Assembly: GCA_030141605.1 (NCBI GenBank)
Contig: JAQGDQ010000111.1
Span: 186,001 to 250,000, forward strand
Direction: 5' to 3'
Length of the DNA stretch: 64,000 nucleotides
From: Tubiluchus corallicola
Taxonomy: Eukaryota; Priapulida; Priapulimorpha; Priapulimorphida; Tubiluchidae
The notes under the pieces were generated by a model, which was not told the DNA's origin, made no database searches, and worked only from the letters and a program-made list of their open reading frames with translations. Shown piece by piece: positions 14,005-27,880 of the stretch; position 1 is the stretch's first letter, and every line of letters begins with the position of its first letter. The translations under genes and the position numbers were made by a program.

Positions 14005-14276
14005 CGCTTCACGAACCAATTTCTTGTGTGCGGGAATTGTAAACTTTAACAGTAGTAATTTGCTTATTTCGAGCAGTAACTAGTCAGTTAATTCAGCGTG
14101 CAACACTCGGCAAATAATTAACCATTTAGTTGTAAGTTGTGGTATGTAAATGGATGGGTATCAGGAAAATGTTTTGAGCGGCTTCACTTGCTTGGTTATT
14201 GCCTACTGGTTTCCGTTGCCTGTCCATTTACTCACTTTAGAGGCCTGGCTCATTTACTCGTTTGAGAGATTTGTCG

Positions 14277-14556
14277 TCATAGTACGCTAATGTCCAGTTC
14301 GCTCAAAGTGCGCTAATGTCCAGTTCGCTCAAAGTGCGCTAATGTCCAGTTCGCTCATAGTACGCTAATGTCCAGTTCGCTCATAGTGCGCTAATGTCCA
14401 GTTCGCTCATAGTGCGCTAATGTCCAGTTCGCTCATAGTGCACTAATGTCCAGTTCGCTCATAGTGCGCTAATGTCCAGTTCGCTCATAGTGCGCTAATG
14501 TCCAGTTCGCTCATAGTGCACTAATGTCCAGTTCGCTCATAGTGCACTAATATCCA
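14277..14556. repeat. 26-bp minisatellite, about 11 copies
   Basis: The unit AGTGCGCTAATGTCCAGTTC + GCTCAT repeats every 26 bp. Unit variants are GTAC, GTGCGC and GTGCAC, and CTCAA or CTCAT. Units 5-7 and 8-10 show the same variant order (GCGC, GCGC, GCAC), a 78-bp higher-order repeat. The last unit is diverged. Confidence 0.95.
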
Positions 14557-17416
14557 GGTCCGCCACAACGAAAAGTGGCCCGTTCAAACTAGCGAGTTTT
14601 CTCTCTGAAAGTAAATTCCCTTTGTGGGAAGTCGATGCAAACTCACCGACAGCTACTGCAAAATGATGTCTAATGAGAACGCCTCAGCCACTTACTCTCG
14701 ATGCTTCTCGTTGTGAATAGAGAAGTGTATTTCAGCTCGCACTCAATGTCAGAGAGTAACTCTCAGCAAGTTTTGCTCTCTAGTCTGAAAATGCTTACGA
14801 GTTACTTGGCGAGTTTGTATGGCGAGAAAACTTGCTAGTCTGAACGCATAGTAACATGAGTAGAACTACTGGATTCTGCTTTGCAGTGGGTCGAACAGCC
14901 CAAAAGATCCTGTACCGGTCTTTGACTCTCCTGTTTTTGTACTATTTTGTAAAAGTGGCGCTCGCAAATTGCATCATAACGCCAAGGGAGGAGCCATGTG
15001 TTGCTTTTTGACCCCCACCCTGCACCAGGCTTTCTTATTGCTTTCTTTGTAAAGCGGTGTTCACGCTGTCAGCCAAGATAAAGAAGATGAGCGGTAATTT
15101 TGTCTTACAAACAAGCGTTCGCATGTTTCAAGTTGCCGCTCTGCTGACGAGAATGGACGCAAGATTAGCCTAATCTGTCCAATCACCTGTTTGCCAAAGA
15201 CGAATAACACTGGGAGGGCAGAACGCAAATTGGCTCCTCTTCTCTGCGGAATCTCCTCGGCAAATAAGCATGCGTTTGGTCAGCTAGTTTGTTGATTGGC
15301 AACTGTTTACACGTTTGTGTGTGTGTGTGGGAAGCTTTTGAAAAAAAGAGTCTTTGCCTGGCTTTGAACCCTGTTGGCCAATGCTGGAGCACAGTTGGCT
15401 TTTGTCCTTAGATGTTTGCCTAATTGGGAACCCTTGCAAAGTCTTGCAATAAGATGCTTCCCACAAGCTGATAATTATTGTTGTCTGTGTGAGTAAATCT
15501 AGTAATCATGTATGCATGTAACAATCAGGAGTAGATTATTCCAGTGAAAATGCTGAGATAATTATCAGTTGAGGCAGGATGCGTATACATCCTAAGATGG
15601 CGTAGTCACTTGTGCCAGTTCATTAATTCATCTTAGGGGATTATCCTTAATAGTCGGCTAGATTCCGGTCCCGCCATATCCATTCAATATTAGTATTGTC
15701 CTAGCCTTGAATGAAAGATTCTGTCTGCCCAGCTATATAAAAAACCTGATTGCAGAGGCTTTCATTTTATTCGTGTGATAATTAACTTTGATACCTGTTG
15801 GATAGTCATATGGCGTCGGTACGTAAGGCCTTTCAGCAACCTCGCTTTTTGACTTGCAGAAGCAAAGTGGTCCAGTTTTGAAAACAGTTTGGTATTTTTT
15901 GTACTGTTGTTCATGCTAAATTTATACTGTTGCTTTATCATCATCATCATCATCATGCGCCCGTCACGTCTATTGTAGGCAATTCTAAAATAAACGTAAT
16001 CTGCCCTTCAGACAGGTAAACGAAGCAGTAATCCAGCAAAAAACTATACACTGCTACGCCAGTGGCTTGTCAGCACCTTTCGACATACATAGCGGGCATC
16101 TTAGAAGTAGCCTAGTTCGTCTATTATACAACGTGTTATTACAATCCTACATACACGTTAATATACTCGTTAACATGATATACATGTTAATGTCAAGGCA
16201 ATGCACAGTATAGTTATCATCGCCATCCCACATTGTTTGTCGACGTTTAGCCTGTGCCAGTCGTCTTGGGTATATGATAAAAAGTTTTGGGTGCCTTTTG
16301 CTACAGCATTTGTTTTATACAGCTGTTCTGCATTGCAAACTAACATCGTGCCATCTTAAAGAAATGGCTCATATGTGCTTTTCAGTCATATTCTTACTAA
16401 ATATTGACTACGTTGTTGCTTCATTTCATACAGCAAGGAGTGAATCTGCAGTTGACTGGGACTATTATTATCCAGTGTTCCCGGCCAACAATATGCTGGC
16501 CATCTTGGCAGTGATATACACTTTACCATCTCCTGGAAAAAGCGATACGCAAGAATAAGGACAAAGTTTTCTATTGACTTATTGACAATAGACGTATTAT
16601 TTCTGCAGAGCTTTTCATCTTTTTATCGGTATGTTTGATTTCTGCTTCACGCTTCTGGGCGATATCTCTTCACCATTGATTATTTTTCCTGCCATCTAGC
16701 GAGACCGATCAAATTTAAAAAGCTTGATTTTGTTTTCTCAAGCTCTCCGTATTTGTTGCTCACTTGTTTGTAGTTGGCGTTTTTAATTTGTAGTTTTGTT
16801 TGTCGGCACCATCCCTTGAGGGCGCCTTCGTGATTAGACTGCTCTTTTGTCTTTGCCACCTCCATGATTGTCCAATATTTACCCACGTGACCATCATTTG
16901 TAGGAATATCCCCAGGGATCGCATTGGTGTGTTACATCTCTTGATTGCTAATACCGATGCGGAGGTTGGCGGTTTCTCGCCAAATTTAGCAATCTTTCTG
17001 TTTAAATACGGCCATGTTTACCGCCAAATATTGCAATATAGCTGGCAAATAAAGCCGTTTTCTTTTTCTGTCTTCTGTTTGTACACGGTCTTTTATAGTC
17101 GCAAGAAATCATTTTCTTTAGTTGGTTTGGTTGACAACTGTCAATTCGATTGCTTGCTGCTGACTTGTTATGAAATTTCGCCGCGTGCTTTCATACTCGT
17201 TGAGTGTTTCAATAGCAATCTTATAGCGCATGGGCAGTAATTTGTCAAGATTAATGATTTCTTATTAATGAAAATGTGTACATATTTAATCTCTTTATAT
17301 GTACACCATGGCTGAATAAATCCGCATTGCTGGAGTTACTGCGTTGTTATTAAATAAGAATTTTCAAGATTTTGCACGAGTTTGGTAAAGCTGAATTAAA
17401 TGAAATATACATTATA

Positions 17417-17763
17417 GTAGGGTCAATATAATGGAAAAATGGCCATATTATCAGCTATCTCGGAAATTGTCCCATACTGGACGAATTTTAATTAACTCTA
17501 CAATGAAAATTAATCACCTTAATGAGCTCTAGCACTGTGCAAAGTTTAATGCTTTTGAATCAAAATGATCATTTTTCACCATTCTGCTAGACTAAATTCG
17601 TTTTGGTCAAATGGCGCCATTTTTGACGTCATAATTAGGCCCTTTGCAGTGCTCAAATTTCGGCCTAATTTGGATATGTTATCCTCTGGACCAAATACTA
17701 CAAGAAAACACCAGGAGAAGTTTTCTTGCAATTTTTAGATGTAAATCAGTATATTGACCCTAC
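17417..17763. mobile_element. MITE with TA target duplication (Tc1/mariner-like)
   Basis: GTAGGGTCAATATA at 17417 and its reverse complement ending at 17763 form matching terminal inverted repeats, with similarity continuing a few bases inward. TA flanks both ends (17415-17416 and 17764-17765). The 347-bp interior has no transposase frame, so it is non-autonomous. Superfamily is inferred from the TA duplication only. Confidence 0.7.
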
Positions 17764-19212
17764 TATTAATTTATGCCTATATTATTGACATGTTGTTAAA
17801 GTTTTGTTACAATAGGCCTAATATCGTACTAGATAAAATATACGAATGAGGAGACAGTAAGCCCTGACTCTAAAAGCACAGCATAGCCGTAGACAAACAG
17901 ACACTCTCATTTTATATTATTTTTTGAGATTATAGGGATTCAAGGCTTTTTGTTAATGCCTCATTTTTGTGTCTGTTTTATTCTGTCTTCGTATAAAATA
18001 TTCCAGTTCACTGTGCTATAGAATGTTTTAGGTTCGACTCCGAGGAGTAGCTTGTTTTTTTCTTCGTTTTTAGCTCTGTTAAATATATTTTTCGAACATC
18101 ATGTCAGCCAATTATTATCAAACCTCAGGTTTTTATTGCTGTGATGGTAAAGCTTTATAAATCGCCGAATTAAATGTTTGAACAAATTGATTAGTCATAA
18201 GCCACTTATTATTCTTATTCTGGAAACCCTTTAAATCCTTTTCGCGAGTCTGATTTCCAAGCCGAAGAGAGGGTGAAAGGTCAACGATGTTGACCAATGA
18301 GCATCATCGTGTAATCTTTCCAGCTTTTGTTGTCAGGTTGCTTAGCAAAACCTTAACATTTTTAATGGAAAGCAATACACGCATTGTGATTGTGTTTTGT
18401 CAGGTTTGTCAGAGAGTATCTGTAACCGTGGAAGACAGATGGTCCGCAATAATAGCCTATTATGTTGTCATATCTCTATTATTCTTCACAAAAACTCGCG
18501 TTTCTGCATCAGGTAAACAGTTGCTTAGTAACGGATGCGACGTGACAGCAGCTAAACAAGTTTTTAGTGCGTGTCACTTTTCACTTTTCACTTTTCCTTC
18601 ACTTTCTTTTTTCTCTGTTAGTTTTAGCTACCTCTGTAACTGTAAATTTACTTGAAGAGGTGAGTTGTTGTCGAGTGTGTGGGTAGTCGCAGAAGTAGTG
18701 CAACCCCAGTAGTCGTTGAAGTCAAGGATACAAATGCATAAATCCTTTACAAGACTATATCGTTGCATGAGCAGCCTGGTATTTGCTGCAAGGAACTCTG
18801 GGAATCCCCGATGTTAACCTGTAGCCTTATTTTTATGAATACATTACTATGCTCTTGTGGCTCTAAAATCCTTGGTGGCAACCAGAAATATTAAAGAGAT
18901 ATTAGACTACATATATTCTTTGTAGTTATGTGCTAGAAGTGAGAAGAAAGCGTTTTATCATGTAAAATTTAAATGTGTCGTCTTACGAGTTTTAAATCAC
19001 CGAAACAATACGTATAACAGTAAGTAAAAGCGTTAACTGATTATCTCATAAAACTTTTCGTACAGTTCAACAATTAACAAGCATGACGTATTAATTTCAA
19101 ATTGCTAACTCATCGCTGTGTAAACAATTGGGGTGGCGCGAACATCAAGCACTACACCTCTTTGCATATTGTATTAGTATTACAAATCTGTATGTGTCTA
19201 CAAATAAATAAA

Positions 19213-19662
<450 letters not shown>

Positions 19663-22053
19663 TGGGGACCTATTTAAACTATCCCGAGATGTCACATTAC
19701 ATATTCGACGTTACATTACAATTCTTAGATCCGCCCACAATGTATTATTTACGCTGCTTGCCGCTTCCGCATCAGATGAGTATTGTTGCTGATGCTGCAG
19801 CATGCGCGAGATGGGATGCTCACGGCGGCACACGTCTGCTTACACGTGATGCGAAGCGCACGTGAATCTGTCTCTCGCAGTCTTCATTAGTTTCAGCGTG
19901 CGACTGAGAACTTTCTATTTCCACGCCATGTAAAACCAGTTGAGAAATGAAATAGACTTGACTAAACTGCTCCAAGAAGTATGGCTGATCAAGAAAAACT
20001 GTGACTAAGCAGGTGTCAAAGCTACGGTTATTGGCTATAAGCGTTGCTGTATTTTAACTTGTAAAATAGCTGCTGCTTCTAGTGAAAAATTAACAAGGTG
20101 ACAAATTGCTAGCACCGCGTTGTTGTATGACTACATTTTGATTCTGGGATTCTGGTCCATCTAGCAGCTAGTGAATAGTTAGACAATCATTTATATGCAT
20201 GTAAATATGTATATGTCTATATCTGTAAAAGGAACAACCGCTTTGGGAAGATAGTTTTGCATTTCCATTTTAATGCGTGAACAGTGTGGTGAACAGGTAA
20301 AGCAATGTAAGTAAACTTTATATACAAAAGTTCAGCTTTCTGCACGATCATGTAATTGTTGTGGTCACCATTTTTGTGACTTTAGCAAAAGTATTGTTAA
20401 TTTGCCTCTATTAGAAATGACCATTTATTAGTTTTCTTGCTTATTTGACGTCTAATTTACGTTGATTGTCGTAGCATGTATAGGCAATGTCGTAGAAGTT
20501 AAACTAAAAATATCTTGATAACACCATAATAAATTATTACTGATTGGGCAGTGCTGGTGTATAGAATTAAACATTTTAAGATTTTATTGTTGCAATAACT
20601 AAAACGTTTTGAGGAGTTCTCGAAAAACGTTGATCTTACTAACTCTGTTTTTCTGTAATACTGATCTTTCGACTCTGTACTTGAACGTTTTCACCATGTA
20701 GGCTTATTTTTACTTTTTCTTTTAGTTAGTTGGTGGCGTGGTCCTGTTATCGAAAATATACACATGACAGCGAGAAGCAGTCTTAATTTCAATAAAAGGC
20801 GACTAATTTTGGCCAAATTTTTTAAACAGTCTTGAAACACGTTTGTTAGGTGGGTGGGAGAGGAAGGGAGAAGGATGATCTCAAGTAAAGTAAGCTTTAG
20901 TGTAAAAGAGTTTCTTGAAGTTGAATTTAATGGGAAAGGAGATGCAGGCATCTGGACAACAGAGCTTGTTAAAAATATGTGTGCAAATTTGTTATACGTG
21001 TAGTTTGGTACATGCTATGAGCTGCAAACAGAATTAATAATTATAATGGAACCTATAAATATAATTTATAATTACATTTTTTATGTCGTGTATGTTTTCT
21101 ACTGTTGCACTGAATATGATATTACTTACTTAACCGAGTTATGTAAATCCTACCCCAAAATTAACCCAGGACAAAACAGTGCGTGCAATGGATGCATATG
21201 TAAACTTTTTCGTAAATAAATGAATAGCTAAGATGGCCAAATGAAGAAAAGAACAACAAACAAAAGCGCATTCAATTTATATTTAATACATATTGAATCC
21301 ATATTGTACATAGTTATTATAAAAATAAAGAATTATAATAATAATTATTATTATTATATGAAAAAAAATAACAAAATTGATTGCTAAGCCACATCGTTTT
21401 CATCAACGAGAAGAAATCTGACATTCAGACATTCAGTTTGTCCTTTATTTGCTTACTTATATATCATCTCTTCACTGTTTAGAATAGTAAATTCAAATCG
21501 AGGTTTTTCTCAAAATAGCTATCTCTTGTTTACTAAAAACTCATAATGTGACCCATTGTTTTTGTTTTTGTTTTAATTCGAAGTCAAGATTGCATGACAT
21601 TCTAATTTTCTGAGATTTTACACTGATTGTTCATGCTGAGTTTCCTGTTCGTTCTGCAAGACCAAATGATCTCGCATATTGACGTTTTAGCTACAAGTGC
21701 ACTTTGGGTAAGCAATTTGATTCCATTAAAATAGGAAAACAAATTTTAAACAAGGATAAGCAATTATAATTCACGATGTTTACATGAAATTTTGTGATCA
21801 TCTGAGTGCAGTTAGTACAATTTTCGGTAGCACTAGTATTGCTGGTTGCATTTAACTGTGGCTTTAAGCTTCTATAAATTCAACCGCAGTGTTTATCTAA
21901 TAGCTTGTCACATTTTGAACACTTAATTGCATCTTGTTCATCTTGTTTATTTTTAGTGAATTTTCGCCATTTGTCTCTGTCTAGTTGTGTTCATTACTCA
22001 TAGCTGTATTTACTATAACTGAGCAGCGTGCACACGTTTGTGTAATTAATAAA

Positions 22054-22916
22054 TGCCAGATTCCCTGATTACATGTTTGCAGGATTAATGTGTATCCGAA
22101 TTACTTCAAAATGCAGTGCTTGAATGTTAGATGATTTAAAGCGCATCTTCTATTTATGATTTTACACATCCTCGATAGGTGGCAGCTTTGTATAATTATT
22201 CTTTTATTATTACATGCGTTTTTACATGTTGCCTGATTACTATTATGAAATTATATTATAACATATTTGCATTTACAAGATTATTAGCGCAGTTCAAAAC
22301 AGTTGTTAGAAATGTAAGTGACATTATGTCGTTACACATAAAAGACACCTAGGAATAGGCTTTTATATCAACTATTACTACTAATATTTTCAAGGTTTTT
22401 TTTACACTATCAGTATCTATATAACTATTTGCGTGTATAGCATGTTCAGGTCTATACACGCCAGTTTACCTTATTACATGTTGCAGAATTAATGTCTGCT
22501 TGAATTGCTTAAAAAGCCCAGCCCGTGAACGTTTGATATTTTAAAAACCATCTTCTGTCTTTTAGTTCAATCATTCTCGTATAGGTGGCAGCTCCATATA
22601 AATGTAATTATTATAGTTGAGCATGCATTCAAGATATACGCATTTACTCAGTCAGTGAATATTAATTATTGAATTCTTTAATAGTATTAATAGCTTGAGT
22701 CCATGTCATGTTTGTTGGATGTCTCTTGAAATTGTTTGAAAATTAGTACTGCAATGATCAATCATCTGATTAGCTTGCTAATTTTAATAAAGGTGGCAGC
22801 ACTGTACAGCTGTGCATGCATTTCCATTTATTAATGCCTGCCACAATTAGTGTTTGCACAGTTTGTAGGTACTACAGTTTATTTTAATTTTTTTGAAAAT
22901 TCATCATCCAAATTTA

Positions 22917-22981
<65 letters not shown>

Positions 22982-23215
22982 AGATATATACATTATATAT
23001 GTATAAAATGTTCGTGTATATAAAGACTGTTTTAAACTCTCTTGTCGTTGTCTTCTAAATGTAAATGGCAGCACCAATAAGCGAGTACATTTGTTTTGTC
23101 TTGTGCTTCGATTTTCTTTTCGCTTGGAGGTTTTGCGCATGGCCATTAGCAAGGTTAACGCTTTATTCGCTGTTATTAGTACGGGAATTAAGTTATAGAT
23201 GGCAGCATCAAAATA
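22054..23215. repeat. Degenerate tandem repeats around a GGTGGCAGC core
   Basis: Blocks of the type 'ATTACATG..TGCAG.ATTAATG.....CATCTTCT' ending in ATAGGTGGCAGC recur. GGCAGC cores lie at 22181, 22587, 22795, 23067 and 23201. The first two blocks align over about 130 bp and later ones are more diverged. A (TA)n microsatellite interrupts the series. Likely an old tandem duplication; function unknown. Confidence 0.4.
22916..22978. repeat. (TA)n microsatellite
   Basis: About 60 bp of uninterrupted TA dinucleotides followed by imperfect TATA/GATA variants. Confidence 0.95.
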
Positions 23216-24289
23216 GAAAGCATTTTATACTGCACGTGCATAGCTCGTCACGCTTCACCAGTGCAACGGTTCAAATGATTTAGGATAGGAACAGACAACA
23301 TTTTCAGAATATTAATTTTACATATCAGTTTAAGCGTACCGAAAATTTTCTTGTCCATTAAATTTTTACAGAATAGAATCTCGATGAGACTTAATGTATT
23401 TAGCAAGAATTTGACGTATTAGTAATAGGAAAACGTACTGTAATCTCTTCTTCGCAACAACGCATTGACTTTCTTGCAGTTTCCCGATAGCCTATAATGC
23501 AAAAGAATCAAACTTGGAAACGGCGGCGCACTGATTTCTAATGTTTACAAGGGTCATGACAACTTTGTGGATCCGACCAGTTATCATTTTGGGTTAATTG
23601 AAACTAAGCTTCACAAATATTAAAGGCCTGTGAGAACTTAGTTAATGTCCTTTGGTAGCCAGAACCCCAATATTCTAGCTCAAAATTCAGCGTATTACTG
23701 CTAGATAATCATGATAAAGACCTACTTTTACTGCTTTATACACTGCACGTTTAATCAAGCACACAGTCATTTCGGCCAACTATGATTTGAAATATATTTT
23801 ATATCCCCAAAGTAGTAAAAATAGCGCGAAACCTCTGTAAGAGTAAATAACACTGTTAAAGACGCGTTATTGTGGTCGCCATGACATTTATTGGTCTAGT
23901 GATAATGACGCGTGTCATCGGTCACAAAGGCCACTCGTTCGAATGCTTTTATCAGTTGCAGAAATTACCATTTTTCGATTGCTCACAAAACCACGTCTTG
24001 GAAGCGATTTATTGCTGTTGCGATCACTTAATTACGCCTGGTGATGATTTACTTGGCCATTGCGCATCGTCTTTTGATTACTGCGCAATTATTGCGCGCG
24101 TGAATGGCGACCATTGTTGATGATGTCAAGCGGGAATGATTTTACACACTCGTTTAGGGTTTATTGCGGTGGTAATGGTTAGTTTTGGATGAGATTATTT
24201 CCACCGTAATTTCAACTGATAGACATTTAATTGTGTGTCATCTGGCCGAGTTGAAAGGCGCGTATTTACATAAGGCGTAGTGGACATGA

Positions 24290-24515
24290 GCACATCATTG
24301 TTCCGGGGACCCGCCATTGTGTATGGATTGACCAATGGGCGGAGTTGCTGGGCGGGCAGCGTTTGCGACGAATGCTAAATGAATGTGTGCGAAGCACTTG
24401 CGAGAAGATGATGCTGGATTAGCACAACAACAGCATTGCTTCACTTGTGTTGCTCATCAGTGTGACTGAGACGCTAGCAACACGGAAATCTTCAACCAAA
24501 CGAGCTGCGTCGTAG
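24290..24515 (+). promoter_or_regulatory. Promoter-like patch upstream of exon A
   Basis: Locally GC-rich DNA carries CCGCCATTGT, a CCAAT box directly followed by GGGCGGAG (about 24330-24345), and a further GGGCGGG. A potential donor TAG|GTGACA ends at 24515. If this were a 5' exon spliced to 24785, an in-frame TAG would sit just before exon A, which would make ATG 24866 the start codon. This is inference only; no TATA box or initiator is clear. Confidence 0.25.
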
Positions 24516-24784
24516 GTGACAGGTCCCATCTACTGAGGCAGAAGATGTGTTGAAGATTCGCCAGTTATATTTCTACTTTGTTTAATGAACATTTTTGGCT
24601 TCAGTTGTATGTTTATTGCAATAATTTGCCAAGTCTGAACACACATATAAACAATGCACATATATAAATGATGAGTCTAAAAATAAAAAAAGAAAATCCG
24701 GGAAAAAATTGTCACATTAGATTCGTTGTGGTTAAACTACTCTTTAAAGAAGCAGTCTAAAACGATGTTCTTTTATTTTTTCAG

Positions 24785-24979
24785 CAGTCAAAGAAGCGCA
24801 GACGGTCTCTACAGGAGAGCATTGATCAGCTGCAACAGCAGCAGCAGCAACAACAGCCTCCACTGATGATGAATCCACAGATATTAACGCCTCAGCAGAT
24901 GCAAGCCCTACTCCAGCAGCAGGTACTTACGCCTCAGCAACTACAACAACTTATGGCACAGCAGCACCTCTTACAACAG
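24785..24979 (+). CDS. foxp: FoxP exon A: basic patch and Gln-rich region
   Basis: Residues 1-65 of the visible protein, phase 0 at both ends. It opens with a basic patch SKKRRR (residues 2-7), then eight Gln, then MMNPQILTPQQMQALLQQQ and VLTPQQLQQLM. These align with the FOXP1/2/4 segment 'TPQVITPQQMQQILQQQ..LSPQQLQALL'. The acceptor is TTTTTTCAG; the donor is CAG|GTATGT. The acceptor is a tandem NAGNAG (CAGCAG), so one Gln codon can be skipped. The first in-frame ATG is codon 28 (24866), a possible start if the upstream exon is noncoding. Poly-Gln is short compared with vertebrate FOXP2. A 27-kb intron follows. Confidence 0.93.
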
Positions 24980-27212
24980 GTATGTTGAGTTTCATGGCGT
25001 TCTGTTGTTTTTATGAAGGAGTCGTGAGTGTTACTCTGTTACCACATTCGAAAAATTAGTATGGGTGACAAATAGGTTCGTTATTGTGTGAAGCTTTGTG
25101 CTAATACACATACACAAAGGCATTGGACCATGCTGCAGAAATTCAAGTACATCGAGAGTTTTGTAATTGCAGTGAGCGTGTTAGGTGATTTTCATATTTT
25201 TACGTAACTATGCAATTCATTGGCAAAACTTAGCATTTGCTGCTGCAGTGATAAAAACACACAGTGCATTTTGGCAGTTTTATCTGATTTTGGCAGTGAT
25301 GCGTTGAAGCCAGTGGCAAAGCAGACAAGAGGCTACGAAGCAGTAAACAAAGCAGTAATGTGGGCGTGTGTTGTAAAACACCCGAAATTCTGTCCCTTTC
25401 TTCCGTTGTAGATTAAACTATATTGCCGCCCGATCCCACTGCCAGTTATTGTGATTGTTGTAACGAATGAATTGAACGTGAGTTGTCTATGCTATTGAGA
25501 ACCAGTATGTAATTCTAAAGCAGGCTGCATGAGTACAAACTTTGTAATTGTTGTCGTTGTCCATGGCCTCGTCGTCTATAAGGAGAATATGAAACTTACC
25601 CTTTTGCTCATCTCGTTAATGTTTTAACGTCGCAATAGTTTATTTATTATTATTATATTTACTCGGCAGTAAAGCTATTTTAGATTTAAGAAGTGAAAAC
25701 GTTGGTTTGTTTCCATGACAAGTTACACTGCCAATGATTGGCCGGTTATTTTACTGCACTGACTTACTTGCACGTAACCGCTATATAGTGATTGCCATAC
25801 ACTTCTTAACACTGTTTGTTTGTATACGCGCCGTTGTGAACATGCCTTTACGTCTTCGAAGCTTTGAAGCTTAATTTGCATCACAAGTTATTGTTATCTA
25901 CTTTATATAGTGAAACTGATAGGATTAAGACTTTTACTGATTTTTCTGCCATTTATCAAAACATTTCATGCGCTTTAAAAATTTCAAAATCACTTCAATA
26001 AAAAACGATAAGAAAATTAATAGCATTTTATTTGCTTGCAAAATGTCTAAAACAGTCAAATCCCTACCTATCACAATGCAACAGATTCAAAGGGAAAGCA
26101 TTTAATAAACTTTATTTATAATGTGTGTGTTATCATTTTTAGATATTAACCATTCAAGCACTATATAACCATGGATTAACGGCTAGCAGTTGAAGCAATT
26201 TTTCATAATCGCCGTTAAAATTCTCGCCGAAATCAGAGTATGGGAAATAAAACGCATTTGAATATGTAAATTGATTCTTTGAAGATGGTTATTACGCCGG
26301 GAAGGCTAGGCATTAATTACATCGTTTATAAATTTCTGCCTCTGTCGCGTCTTTGCCGCCATTATATCTGTGCCAATTTCATAACAATAAACTTACTTAA
26401 TGAATATACTTAGCGCGGATTAGTATCGCCGCACTACTTGCGAGCGGTCGACGAGTGAACGATTTTAAAAGATTATCATTATTGCGCCTTAACTAACATC
26501 GAGTGCAACGGAAGTGGTGCTGACAACCACTGGACATAGCAGTGTTTACTTTTTCGCTGGATTACTGCGGTTTTTACCTGTTTGAAGGGCAGATTTCTTT
26601 TATTTTAGAATTCTGCCTGCCTAATATCTACAACAAACGCGATTGGCATAATAATATTATGATGATGATGATGATGATGACTGTAGAAAATTTAGAAAAG
26701 CAATTTTCTGTTGGCTACCCAAGTTTTTTTTGTCATTTCATGTACAGTGTATAAAACTTATTTTAGTCTAGAGTAATAAGCTACGTTTGAATTTAAAATT
26801 CTTAAACATCACAATGGCACTGACAGGTTGCGATGACTGAAATATTTCCTTTCGCAAAGTTCTTCGAAATCTTATGCAGACGGCTCTGTATTTCGGACAC
26901 TTAGAAGCTCTCGTTCATTTACGAATGGGTTGCTATTTGTGTTTTGTACGTAATCCTACCAGACTTTACATAGGTGGCTCCGCTAACTATTGTTAAGTGG
27001 ACTCCGTTGTAATAGTTATGTTTCTGCAATACAAGAACTGCATATCTATAGCATTTCCTGCCCTTCTAGCCTGTCGGGCATTTTGCGTTATCCTTGCAGA
27101 TGCCTGGGTGAAAAATGGTCCAATCACGGCCCTTTCACTGCATGATGGCGTCTGTGCACTAAACCTGGCAGTGTTGTTTAAATTTAAATGATTGCCAAAG
27201 CAATTTTTCACT

Positions 27213-27323
27213 TGTTTATTTTCGCTAGCATTCCCACAGTGCATCGTGTTTGTTTGTTTATGTTTGCTAGCACGTGTTTACCTCATCTGTTCATTGTTTA
27301 CACGTAACGCTAGCTTTGTTTAT
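27213..27323 (+). promoter_or_regulatory. Homotypic forkhead-motif cluster 1
   Basis: In 111 bp, same-strand motifs are TGTTTAT (27213, 27255, 27317), TGTTTGT (27247, 27251), TGTTTGC (27261) and TGTTTAC (27275, 27295). All fit the Fox core TGTTTRY or close variants. Binding is inferred. Confidence 0.4.
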
Positions 27324-27569
27324 TTTTTGTTGACATGGGGAGCATTTTGTTGGTGGCGTTTTTGTAAACTCAGTCCAGGCCAGCTATGCACACATGGTAG
27401 TGCAGTTTTCACCTCCGACGTCTCTTTCTTCTTCGATTTTTTTACTAATCGTCTCTGGCAAGACCACTGGCCACTTAGAAGTAAATGGCCACAAGAAAGT
27501 GTGTATATCTTATTGATTCTCATAACTGATTAGCTAGTGACAAGATATACCTGTTAACGTCCAGTAAGC

Positions 27570-27880
27570 CTTACACACCCAAGCGATTCTCAAGGCCGTT
27601 CTTTGCCGTGAAGCAATTTTCACACCTGACCAATCGTCCAGACTTCCTAGGTTGTTTACGCCAGGTTGCTGATGTGTAATCACACGTGAGTTTCCAGACT
27701 TCTGTAGACTTTCAGTATTGTGAAACCTGGTAGCTGAAACCATTTTCATATCTGAGTAAATCCGCAGACATTTTTGGTTGTTTATCACTGAAACTTTTCA
27801 CACCCAAGTGATTCTTCAAACTTTCAATGCTATGAATCTTGGTAGGTGAAGCCATTTTTACACATGAGTGAATTTTACGA
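27570..27880. repeat. Degenerate tandem repeat, unit about 45-67 bp
   Basis: TTTTCACACCTGA/CCAAGTGATT-type motifs recur at about 27575, 27620, 27678, 27745, 27798 and 27857, with GAAACYTGGTAGSTGAAGCCA between some of them. Diverged minisatellite. Confidence 0.4.

Noticed and set aside
18031-18041. GGTTCGACTCC, a perfect tRNA B-box, with a T-run downstream
   Set aside because: The T stem pairs poorly and no A-box or cloverleaf fits upstream. At most a tRNA-SINE scrap.
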